Assembly: GCF_937616625.2 (NCBI RefSeq)
Contig: NC_065572.1
Span: forward strand, 40,141,653-40,205,652
Length of the DNA stretch: 64,000 nt
Source: Mercurialis annua
Taxonomy: Eukaryota; Streptophyta; Magnoliopsida; Malpighiales; Euphorbiaceae
Direction: 5' to 3'
Under the pieces are notes generated by a model, which was given only the letters and a program-made list of their open reading frames with translations, had not been told where the DNA came from and made no database searches. Positions 32,738-42,706 of this stretch are shown here, in pieces. A program made the position numbers and the translations under genes. Numbering within the stretch: the stretch's first letter is position 1; every line of letters starts with the position of its first letter.

Positions 32738-33505
32738 TGTCACGACCCATTTTCATGAATCGCAACCGGTGCTAGGGTATGGGTATGGTTGTACTAAAAC
32801 CCATAGCTAGCCTTGCGGATAACCAACAAATACATAAGCCTGAAAGAAAACCAATGCTCGGGGGCAACCGAGACTTCAGCCTAGTTCTAGCAGTTCATAA
32901 TATACAACATTTATTATAAAGTGCTCAGCCAACTCTGAATCTTAAACATGGAAGAAGTATATATTAACTCAAGTTAATAAAAGAATGCCAAACTAGCAAT
33001 AATTCATTGAATAAATTTATAACAAGTATTCGACATAAGACTTCTATTTACTACTGCGGTCTAAGAATAAAATCAGTTTAATAACCTTATTAAATATAGT
33101 AAAACCTCCGAGGAAATAAAGAATCGGAGAGCAGCTGACTCGCTCATATCATAACCCTGGAAAATTTGGGAAAACAACAGGGTCAGATATACTGAGATGA
33201 CTTCATACCACTATTTACATTTATCAAGTGGAAAACCTTTAAAACCCTTTTAAAATATTTAATATGAACATTACGTATAATAGTTGGAACCCTAATCCAC
33301 AATACTAATATAACCGTAATCCATTAGGCCTGGTCCCGAGAGCTGAGCTACACCGAGTTACCACCGACCACTCTTAATTCATAACCAGAGTCCCGAGAGC
33401 TCAGCTACATCGAGTTACTCTACTGGGTCACGAGAGCTAGGCTACCACCGAGTTACCCCCACATATCCCATACCTTACCTAGATTAATACCGGTGCGCAC
33501 GCAGT

Positions 33506-33524
33506 CCTAATGATGCCCATTAGG
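33506..33524 (-). other. Conserved LTR hairpin with compensatory change, element C
   Basis: On the minus strand CCTAATG, loop GGCAT, CATTAGG. Relative to CCTATTG...CAATAGG in D, one base pair is swapped on both arms (T-A to A-T), keeping a perfect 7-bp stem and the GG loop start. Confidence 0.72.
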
Positions 33525-35284
33525 TAGCATGTTCCAACTAAAAGCCATAATGGAAAAACAGTTCAAAATATACATACAATATATATTGATATATTAAAAT
33601 AACAATTTACTTTATAAAGCGGTAAATAGTAAGTACAAACTCACTGTTTGCAAATCCACGTGAAAACCTGACAAGCAACTAAACTTGATCCGACTCCGAA
33701 GCATGAGCAGTCGACGGGTCTAAGAAAATATAAATAATAATTAATATCATTCCCTAACTCTAGAGAGTACTTGATACAACATACGACTAGCACCGATATC
33801 AATCAAGCCAAAGTACAAACCATCATAACGCCATTATACATATATAGTCAAAATGCCAAAGCACAAGCCATCGTGGAGTAATCATACTTACTCGGACTGT
33901 CACCAAAGTCACATAACCAGTTAAGTCAAATTGAGTTTCCACTTTGAAAACATGATCCGAAAATCCATCTCAGATAACTTAGTTAAATCCATATACCAAG
34001 TTTAAACCAACATGGTGAGCCAGCCAAATTACAACAATTACAAGGCATCTTCCCACAAATCGGGCAACCCAAGTCTAACCCGAACCAAAATCCAACCAGA
34101 GTAAAACTAGAGTTTAATATTTAGAACATCTTTTGATAAACTATGAAATCCATTTTAAAAACAAGGAACTCAATAAGAACTCAGTAACCAAAATATCATA
34201 ATGCTCATAAGGTTCTCGACAAAAGTCCTCAATGGACAAACATGCTCAAACGGCCAACATAAAATATACAATCACCTTAGCATGCCCTCTAACATTAAAC
34301 ATGCCCAAGCAAGATTAATAATAATTTATACATCATACTAACATGCTAACAACAATCCAATATTAGCCAATACTATTAAACAACCAAACTAACTTGTTTA
34401 AACAATCAAAACATTACATGGCAACAAATTCAACATTTAGCCAAAATCGGCAAAACAAGCCAACCTCAAAACAACCATGCCATGACACTTTAATGAATCC
34501 AATTCATCTCAAAAGCTTAAACCAATTACATTTTCAGTTTTAAAATCGCTAACCAAAACATACCAATTGATCATGATTATCAAGCCAAATAACAAACAAT
34601 TTGATACGCTCAAACCAAACTAATCCAACTCTGTAAATTGGATTTTTAATCACCAAACACATGTTAATTCAATTATTTACAGCCCTATAACAAAATCAAA
34701 CTAAAACAATTTATAGCAATCTAATTCTTTAAACAACAACATCATGGCAATAAAATTATGGGAAGCCCTAGCATTCCACTTTTATGAAATCCATACAACG
34801 CATGAACGAATCGAATTCAAGAGAGCATAAACGACTACAACAACTGTCCAACAAGTATTGACATTGAATTTGATACACTAATAAGAAAACCAAATCAAAA
34901 CAGCCCATATAATTACATGCCATAACAACTAACATTCAAAATTGAAATCTAACAACAACCATCACACTAACGATTCGAATTAAAAGGGTAAAGGAAGGAT
35001 TAATTACCTTAGCAATCCAGAAGAGCAAGGAAAACTCTGAAAAATAGTGGAATAATGGCTACAACAATGAAAAACCAAAGGACCAATGAATACCCAAACA
35101 ATTTGATTACATAAACTATGAATTGAATGATGGAATGGATGTTAGAACACTTACCAAGTGTCTTAAGGCACCAAAATGTGATTGGGAATCGTCTATAAAT
35201 ATTTAGAAATCAGTTTAGGGTTTGTGGGAACGAGTGGGGGCTGATTTGGTCGACAAACGAAGTTTTTATAAGCAAACCTGTAAT

Positions 35285-35420
35285 GAACCGGTTCTACGGC
35301 CAGTTATACCCAGCAGAACCGGTTATAGAACCGGTTGACTCACTGCCAATGCAGAAATTAGAGTGGACCGGACCTACGGCCGGTTCTACCCATCAGGTCC
35401 GGTTATAGGCCCGGTTGACC
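35285..35420. repeat. Palindromic block in element C LTR
   Basis: Repeated AACCGGTT palindromes and the related GGACCGGACC, GGCCGGTT and GGTCCGGTT in two tandem ~80-bp halves. It is the counterpart of the palindrome blocks in B and D but with a different sequence. Its position relative to C's promoter is unclear. Confidence 0.7.
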
Positions 35421-36310
35421 CGAAAAGGGGTCAAACAACGATCCGAACAGTCGAATGAAAGATAATCCTCTTAGGTACTACATATCCAAAGGGCAGCCCG
35501 ATCCGACAGTTAAATTGGGTGATATGGACGTTTTACTAGAGCATGGCAGATTTGAAAAACATGCAAACATTGTTTCGATAACAATCCGGAAATAAATCAA
35601 TTGAACATCAAATATTTAAAGGTTCAAGGGGTACACATAAGTCATTCAACATGACACAAGAAAGGTACCACATATGCTAATTCGCACATAAATCAATCCG
35701 AAAACAAGTCGAAAGCATAACGAGAACATGTCGAAGTGAAAACACAACTGTAATACCCCAAAATATTGAAGCATTTAATTGGACTATGTGTCCAGTCCTG
35801 TTTCGCCAGGGTGGCGATATTGGAAATAATTTTCGAGAAACTTAATACTATATTTCAATTCTAAAGTTAGAATTGGAATTAGAAGGAAAAATGTCAAGAA
35901 AAGCTCGAAATAAAGTACAGGGACTAAAGTGGTAATTTAGACACTACGACTTAAAATGGAAATTATTTCGCCAAGATCCGCGAAATGTTTTATAGTATAT
36001 GTGGTAAAAGTTTCGGGTCAATCGGAGACCTTTTAAAATTTGGACGCAGATGCGTTTGGGCTAAATTGTAACTTTTGAAAAGTTTCAAGGGCTAAAGTGT
36101 AAATTAGCCAATTAAGCCTCGGGTATAGTAGTTAAAAGACTATTGACGGAAATAATAATTTTGGGATAGTATTATTTATTTGGATATAAATAATACGTAT
36201 AAAGTTGAGTTAAAAGGATAATTTAACCATTTGGTTAAATTAGGAAGTTTAAAAGAGAAATGGTTTGAGTTAAAGAAGTGAGGGATCAAAATGACCTTTT
36301 TACCAATATG

Positions 36311-36318
36311 TATATAAG
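36311..36318 (+). promoter_or_regulatory. Probable TATA box of element D
   Basis: TATATAAG about 560 bp into the LTR, followed by a purine-rich leader (GAAGAGAAATGAAGAG). The 3' LTR copy is at 43268-43275. Implies U3 of ~0.6 kb and R plus U5 of ~2.2 kb. Confidence 0.5.
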
Positions 36319-37090
36319 AATTGAGAAGAGAAATGAAGAGTCCAGAAGAAGAAAAGAAGAATCAGATGAAGGAAATGAAGAAAAGTGACGATCGATTCGA
36401 TCCGCCGCCGTTTCGCCGTTTCTCGTCCGAATCGAGTAATTCTCGCACCGTTAGATCAAGAATTCGATCCTCAATCAACTATGAACTACAAATCAAGGTA
36501 AAATTGAGGTTTGGTTTTCTGAAATTGGAAGTTAATGGGCTGTTTTGTTATATACTGATCGAATCTATCGTAATCATGTAGTTTTTGACGTTTTTGATGA
36601 TTATTGAGTTGAATATTGTGTTATATTGATGTAGAACCATGTCGGAATGAGTTAGGGATGTCGGGAGCATGTCGAGATGATGTTTGGACCTGTTTAGGGG
36701 TGTCGCACGACGTGCGACTATGTCTCACGACGTGCGACATAGTTTCGCGACGCGATCAAACTTAAAATCGACATAACTCCTTCGTTCGGACTCGGAATTG
36801 AGCGATTCTCGCGGCCACGGAACGAGGAAAGGATCCTCTATCATTTTACAGCCTCAAATCAAGGTAAGAGTTTCGTTTTGATGGTGAAATTTGCTGAGTT
36901 AGTGGCTGTTTCGTTTGAAAAGTTACGTTTGAATCGTTCGGATATAAATCGAGTTACTCTTGATACGTTTGAGGTGTAAAGTGATAAGTTAAGTGTTTAT
37001 ATGAGTTAGATGCGACTTGGTATGAGTTTTGGATGATTTGGGGCCTCAGAAATGGTCTAGAGCACGTCGGAAACATCGTACCCGAAGTGG

Positions 37091-37186
37091 GCACGACGTG
37101 CACTACCAGAAGTGCACGACGTGCACCACCAGGGGTGCACGACGTGCACAAGGAAGGGCACGACGTGCCAAGCTAGCACGACGTGC
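37091..37186. repeat. Array of GCACGACGTGC palindromes in element D LTR
   Basis: Five copies of the 11-bp near-palindrome GCACGACGTGC at 37091, 37114, 37137, 37158 and 37176 (spacing 23, 23, 21, 18 bp). Each contains GACGTG, an ACGT-core sequence of the type bound by plant bZIP factors, and could also fold as a short hairpin. Repeated in the 3' LTR at about 44022-44120. Confidence 0.85.
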
Positions 37187-37779
37187 CCCACCTTGACCGG
37201 AACCTCCGGGGGACTTCCGGGAACGAAAATTGGCTTCCGATGACATGATACGGGTGTAGAACTCTGACTAATGTCTTAAAATGAATATCAATAAGACATT
37301 ATAGCAATGAACATTAGCATGATAAGTAATCAAGATATGAATAGATATCTACAGAGAAAGATACGTTTGGAGCACTGCGGTTATGTTTCGTGCTTTTGTC
37401 GTGTTAAGTATCTAGTGCAGGTTTTAAGAATATGATTCTCTAAGTATATGCTTTAACGATTAAATCCTATGATAGATGTGAAGGACTATCGAGCTACGAG
37501 TATGACGAACCAAGAAGCTCGACGAGGATTGACGGACCAGTCTCTTGGAGTTTACGTTCGGATATAAGGAATAGCGGTCACTGTGAGTGGCAATTTACTT
37601 TCGCGTATTATTGTTATGAAAGTTATTTTCTTATATTATGAGTAATGTTATTAAATATCTCGTATCTATATGATTTGCTCGTATGAGCTGTTTTGTTTGA
37701 TAGATTTGATTATATGAATGTTGTTGTACTCGTTGTTTTGGAGATAAGTGTCTAATGTGCGGTCCGAAGAGACCAACTA

Positions 37780-37798
37780 CCTATTGGGTGTCAATAGG
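37780..37798 (+). other. Conserved LTR hairpin, element D 5' LTR
   Basis: CCTATTG, loop GGTGT, CAATAGG. Absent from the 3' LTR, where a 30-bp deletion removes precisely this segment. Confidence 0.75.
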
Positions 37799-37870
37799 CT
37801 GCATGATCATTGGTGAGTCAGTCTAGAGTATCTGACTTTATAATTAAGAATTAAAATATGTCTATGTATA

Positions 37871-38065
37871 ATATGTTATGATTTCGATACGAGAGTGAAC
37901 TCGGCTACGGTGTAGTCTGGAAGTCCCCGTATCTAGTGGGCTGGGCCCACCAGTGGCTGGGCCACCAGTGAGTTGGACTCACACTTTATGATTTCGATAC
38001 GAGTGAGCACTCGGCTACGGTGTAGTCTGGAAGTCCCCGTATCTAGTGAGTTGGACTCACACTTT
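37871..38065 (+). repeat. Tandem duplication in element D LTR
   Basis: Two copies of a segment starting GATTTCGATACGAG and containing CTCGGCTACGGTGTAGTC and CCCCGTATCTAGTG, separated by GGGCTGGGCCCACC-type sequence. Present in both LTRs (the 3' copy is ~44782-44968). Confidence 0.85.
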
Positions 38066-38543
38066 TGAAATTAATAATGTTTGCTTATATCATAAATTTA
38101 TATATGTATTCAGCGTGTAACGCTATATTTTAATAATACTATAAGTAACTTGCAAACTCACTCAGTATTTTCCCAAATACTGACCCCTCACTCTGATGTT
38201 TGCAGGTAAGCAGAGTCGGATCAGACAAACCATCTCCATTGTGCCAGAAGTCATTAGACTTGCACAAGTATGAGTTCCTAGAGCTGCAGTAGTCAGTAGG
38301 TGTCTATATAAGATGGATGAATTGATTTCAAATAATTAGTTTTGAATGTAAACTCCAATGTGATATTTTAATATCTAACATTAGATTATTTAAAAGAGTT
38401 TTCTGAAAACGTTTTCTGTACAATATTATATTTTTTTAAATGCGAAAAATTATTAGTGGTTTTAGGCTTGCTACGGGTTTTGGAGCTACCACTCCCATTC
38501 CCTAGCGCCGGTCTCGGTTCAATAATTTGGGTCGTGACAATTG

Positions 38544-38561
38544 TGGTATCAGAGCAGTTGG
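38544..38561 (+). other. Element D primer-binding site (initiator tRNA-Met)
   Basis: TGGTATCAGAGCAGTTGG, four bases after the 5' LTR; the first 12 bases are the canonical match. It fixes plus orientation. Confidence 0.93.
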
Positions 38562-38806
38562 TCCAGTTACCTCTGCTAAGATGTGTTCGTCGGTTAAGTA
38601 ATCTAGGAACTACTGCAGCTATAGAGTTGAGCTTTGTCTGATCCCAGTTGTTTACGTTAAGTGTTTTGTGATAAGTATAATAGATTAACTTGTGAAATGT
38701 TTGGTTGACTTTCGTGACACGTATATACGAGATAAATATATGTATAATTTTGTTTTCGATAAGATGTGCTTGCATGATATGAGATTGATTTGTATGAATT
38801 GAATCG

Positions 38807-39000
38807 GATACATTGGTTGGCTTTGCTATCGATGTCAGACATATCCGATACATCGGTTGGCTTTGCTATCGATGTCAGACGTATGAGATACATCGGTTGT
38901 CTTCGCTATCGATGTCAGACAGATAAGATACATCGGTTGGCTTTGCTATCGATGTCAGGAATATAGGATACATCGGTTGGCTTCGCTATCGATGTCAGAC
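38807..39000 (+). repeat. 40-bp tandem repeat in element D leader
   Basis: Five units starting at 38807, 38847, 38887, 38927 and 38967, each with GATACATCGGTTGGCTT, then GCTATCGATGTCAG. It lies ~270 bp after the primer site, where packaging or dimerisation signals of LTR elements often reside; no function can be shown. Confidence 0.92.
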
Positions 39001-39203
39001 GAAAGATATTAAGAATAATATGCTTTTTGAAATAAAGTTTCTAGGAGAGGTATTGCCTCCTATGAATAGAATATGATTGATGTGGATGTGATTTGATGTT
39101 AGATATATAGGTGTTTAGCATCAGATAGCAGGAGAGATGTTATTGGATTCGATCGATCAAAATTTCAGAAAGAGTGAGAAGAAAGACTACAAAGTTATAG
39201 AAG

Positions 39204-39497
39204 TTGAGGAACTTTCCAGAAGCAGAGTTTAAAGGTCTAGAGAACTTACAAAACTCGAAGTTTATAACTTTTAAAAGTTATTTGTTTAACGATTCTAAAA
39301 GCATAATTGTGCCTAGACCCGTAATAGCCATTGATAATTGCCACGACATTGATAGAAATGCATCACTACATACATCAATTCATGCATTAATAGAACATGC
39401 ATCATATGCATTATGTTCAGACGAAGAGGTGAGATGTGGCAACTCTTTGGGGATGAGAGACGTCATCACCCTAGTGCACAATTTTGCTAAGATTTAA
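39204..39497 (+). other. Short open frame with the NSLGMRDVITL segment, element D
   Basis: A 97-codon open frame whose end (from 39439) contains the 34-bp core shared with element B. In this frame both elements read NSLGMRDVITL followed by one residue and HN, and a few residues upstream also agree (HAS then L). No known domain is recognised. It could be a decayed coding exon or a non-coding conserved signal that happens to be open. The surrounding frame has no other support, so I do not call a gene. Confidence 0.4.
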
Positions 39498-39500
39498 AGG

Positions 39501-42500
39501 AAATTTTTAAATGAGTCGTTTTATTTGAAAGAGTTTTCAAAGAGTTTTGTTTTTAATGTGAGTATACCTAGATCAGAACTCTGTAAAGGAAGTAGAGTGC
39601 TCGCGAGCAAGCTGTGAACAAGGCTAGGAGGCGAATGAATAAGTATAATTGTGAGAGCATAGGATTTGTGTCTCTAGTTAATGAACTTAGCCTTGATTAA
39701 ACAGGCTAGTACACAGTTAGAATAATATATGTGTTCGGATAATAATTTATATCCGATTAATAATGTATAGAACATGTATGATGTGATTTGATACCCATGA
39801 TGTTTGATTAAGTCCATGTGAGTGGAATGCTCGCAAGACTTAAGAGGCGATACGTAATCAAGAAAATCTAGGGGACACTGATTTTCTTGATCCGGTCAAC
39901 ATAGATTCTTATAGCTACGATAGTGATATGCGTTTAACATATACAACGCGAGTATATGTTTTGGCAATTGGCTAGTCTATGATGAGTCAGAACACTCAGA
40001 AGACTAGCAATAAGAGACGTATCATAGAAGGTAACAAGGGAGGAGACGTTTCTAAAGTCCAATGTACGTGGACAGCGATTAGACGTGATGATTAGTAAGG
40101 GTTATATTTTAAGGAATTTATCAGTTTTCCTTTATATAATCGCTATACTATGAACAAAGAGCTGCGCGAACGTGTGCCGCTACACAACAAGTGTATGAGA
40201 CGCAAGAAGAAGATCGAGGTAACCAAGCCGAATGCAATCTACTTTAATTGGCCAGTAAAGGCCAAAGACGAGATAAAGGTTAATGAGAACCTAGCAAGAC
40301 AAAGTGGGAATATACAGGCATTGGATGTGCCGCAATAACCCATCATCATTAAGAATCAGTTAGCAGTAAAAGTAAGTGACATAAGGAATTGTATGTCAAT
40401 AATAGAATGAGGGATACAAAGATAGTATCAACGTGAAGGAAGGAACACATGTAGAGATTTGATGTTTGTATACTTAAGTTAAGACTAAAAGCGTTTGATG
40501 GATCAAGCGGTATGCTAAATCCACTAGGAAAGTAAAGTAAGATGCTCGTACATAGAGTGGATGACGGACAAACAGTAATGTCAATAAATATGTCGATGAA
40601 AGGTTTAACCTATAATTAGTTCCGACATGCAATTAGAGCGGTGAAAGACCAAATAACATGAACTAAGTTTGTGACCCGATTTGGAAATTCTTTCAACTAT
40701 TAGTTTCGGTTGAGGATAATCGGGAAAGATCAAGGTACTTAGATTAAGAGATAAACAACAAAAACTGCAATCGGTGGATTGAGAGTTGAAACTTCCACCT
40801 CAAGGTATCAATTATGAAGCGAAATAATAGGCTGAAAAAGGTACAAATGTAATGGACGCTTATGAAGTGCTAAACCTTAGACTTATAGTTAGATCAAATA
40901 AAGAATAAAGTGCATAATATGATCGATATAGAAGGTTGATTATGATCCTCAAAGGATTAAGATGTATGAGACACGATCAAATTTGTTTGATACATTCCGA
41001 GAAAGAGATCATCAGGAAGAGGACTTCGAGGAAGAAGAGTTATCATACTAGTCCGATGTCGAGGAGTACCGGAGTAAGCATTTCTGATCCAGTGTACGGT
41101 AATATCACAATCTGAGGGAGGATGCGGAGATAGCCAGTGGTCAGACACGATTGGCTCTGATCAGGTTAGGAAGCAAATGCGCTCCTTTTCACAAGGAATG
41201 CTACCAGTAGGACTGTATTCCACTGATTTCCTGCGTACGATCGAGGGATTGCTAAAGGTACATGACGTGTATGATAAAGTATAAAGACGCAAAAGTAGAT
41301 TATGGATAATAAGAAGTTAATTAAAGTAAACAGAGTTAAAGAAAGTACGGATAACCTGCGTATGTCGCAAGGAACTTGATAAGAGTTATTGAGAAATGAA
41401 AAAGAGAATGTCACGTGGAAAGATGACGAGAGGATCATATGGATTAAATTCTATGTAGTCGTCAACGCATAGAAACAAAAAGGGATAAAGATAATCAAGA
41501 AATATGATAAAAGCGTGAATTAGGAACGCAATAAGAGTACCATAGGATAATAGCATTTGGACTATTAATCCTATTGGTTAACTAAGGACAAGAAGTCAAA
41601 GAAAGTAACGAAGAAGTATACCTACGATATGAATAGAAGTAGGAATAACAAGTGAAATGGAAAGATCATGAATAGTAATGAGAAGTAAGTTTAGTACTAC
41701 GTGATAGTAAAGGGAAATGATTTGAAAGCTAAGAGCCAATTAAGATTGAGAATTGGAAGGAAGGAATAGATAAGAAAAAGTTAAATTATGATGAATAAAA
41801 AGATCAAATATGAAACAAGTAACGATGTCATCAGAGGACATTCTGATGCAAGTATATGGTTGAAAAAGGATTAAGATCCTCATTTAGGGATTATAAGCAA
41901 AGAAAGCTTACCAAAGCATTGGTCACACGCTGTCTTATTAAAATAAGAATTCAGCGACCTATATGACAATCCTATCTGGTTAAAAACCAGATTGATGAAA
42001 CAGATCGATGTGAGGTAAGAAGAGACGAAGAATTTCAAAGAATAGTACGTCATGCTTAAGAAAAAGAAAATAAATCAATAGATATGCAAACGAATAAAGA
42101 GGTATATGAGATATCAAGATGCAAGAAGAAGGTTAAGTAAGCTTTACAAGAAAAGTGAAGACCTCATAAGGATATGTCCTAAGGATTCACCTCATGGATA
42201 ACCATGATTAACGACAATAGCGAAAGAATCTTCATATGAGAAGTGAAGTAACGAGACAAAAAGAGAATGGTGGATAATGGGATAAAGATCCCAACATAAT
42301 GATAAATAAGAATCAGGCCGTGATGACGGCCATATGGAAGAAACTACAAGAGTAAAGAATTAAGAACGACGAATCGTAGATACATATGAATACGACTATT
42401 GTCGTCATAAAAGGGAGATGTTGAATGACAAAGATTATGGTCTTTAGTAATAAGACGTCATTAAGACGAACTGCCATTAGATAGCAGTAAGGAACTAGAA

Positions 42501-42691
42501 GTTCAAAGAGATGAAATCAAAAGTAAGGTTGACAGTGTTAACTGACATCAAAGGGTAGGAAGTACAGAAATTGAAATAACGATTTCATGTGCTGACCAGT
42601 GTTGTAAGATGAACACGGTATCCCTACTAAATTCTAGATGTAAAAGAGATTAAGGTAAGAAAAGAATATGAAAATTCGATGACGAATTTTT
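39501..42691 (+). other. Element D internal region, nothing recognised
   Basis: About 3.2 kb of A/G-rich DNA without long ORFs. A 62-codon open frame at 40150-40338 is basic and unremarkable. No gag, protease, RT, RNase H or integrase motif was seen in any frame. Confidence 0.6.
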
Positions 42692-42706
42692 GTAAGGGGG
42701 GAAGAA
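42692..42706 (+). other. Element D polypurine tract
   Basis: GTAAGGGGGGAAGAA directly before the TGTAATACCCC start of the 3' LTR, preceded by GATGACGAATTTTT. Typical second-strand priming site. Confidence 0.88.

Larger units (their letters stand above)
32738..35748 (-). repeat. Element C 3' LTR, outer part
   Basis: Non-coding. The TGACCC...CAG module is at 33157-33208 and the hairpin at 33506-33524. Three imperfect direct repeats near 33330-33450 contain CGAGAGCT and CGAGTTAC. A palindrome block is at 35285-35420. The region 33660-35150 is AT-rich with nothing recognisable. ACAAC at 35744-35748 is the target duplication of element D. Confidence 0.83.
36864..38205 (+). other. Possible intron inside the LTR transcript
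   Basis: A strong donor-like AAG/GTAAGA at 36864 and a pyrimidine-rich acceptor-like TGATGTTTGCAG/GT ending at 38205. A weaker donor is at 36498. The solo LTR has a matching pair of donors (27965, 28342) and an acceptor (29706). Splicing would remove the palindrome array, hairpin and tandem duplication from the leader. Prediction only. Confidence 0.3.
35749..38539 (+). repeat. Element D 5' LTR
   Basis: 2791 bp, TGTAATACCCC to GGGTCGTGACA. In order it holds the TATA box, a purine-rich leader, two possible splice donors (36498, 36864), CACGACGTGCGAC pairs near 36712-36740, a five-unit palindrome array, the hairpin at 37780, a tandem duplication near 37871-38065, the CAG module ending at 38205, and the conserved end. 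Confidence 0.92.

Noticed and set aside
36321..36581. 86-codon frame in element D's LTR leader
   Set aside because: Starts with TTG or an internal ATG in a purine-rich leader, runs across a likely splice donor and differs in the 3' LTR by a 10-bp deletion; no domain.
38544..38561. tRNA gene fragments
   Set aside because: TGGTATCAGAGC segments at 13091, 38544 and 55597 are primer-binding sites next to LTRs; no tRNA cloverleaf is present.
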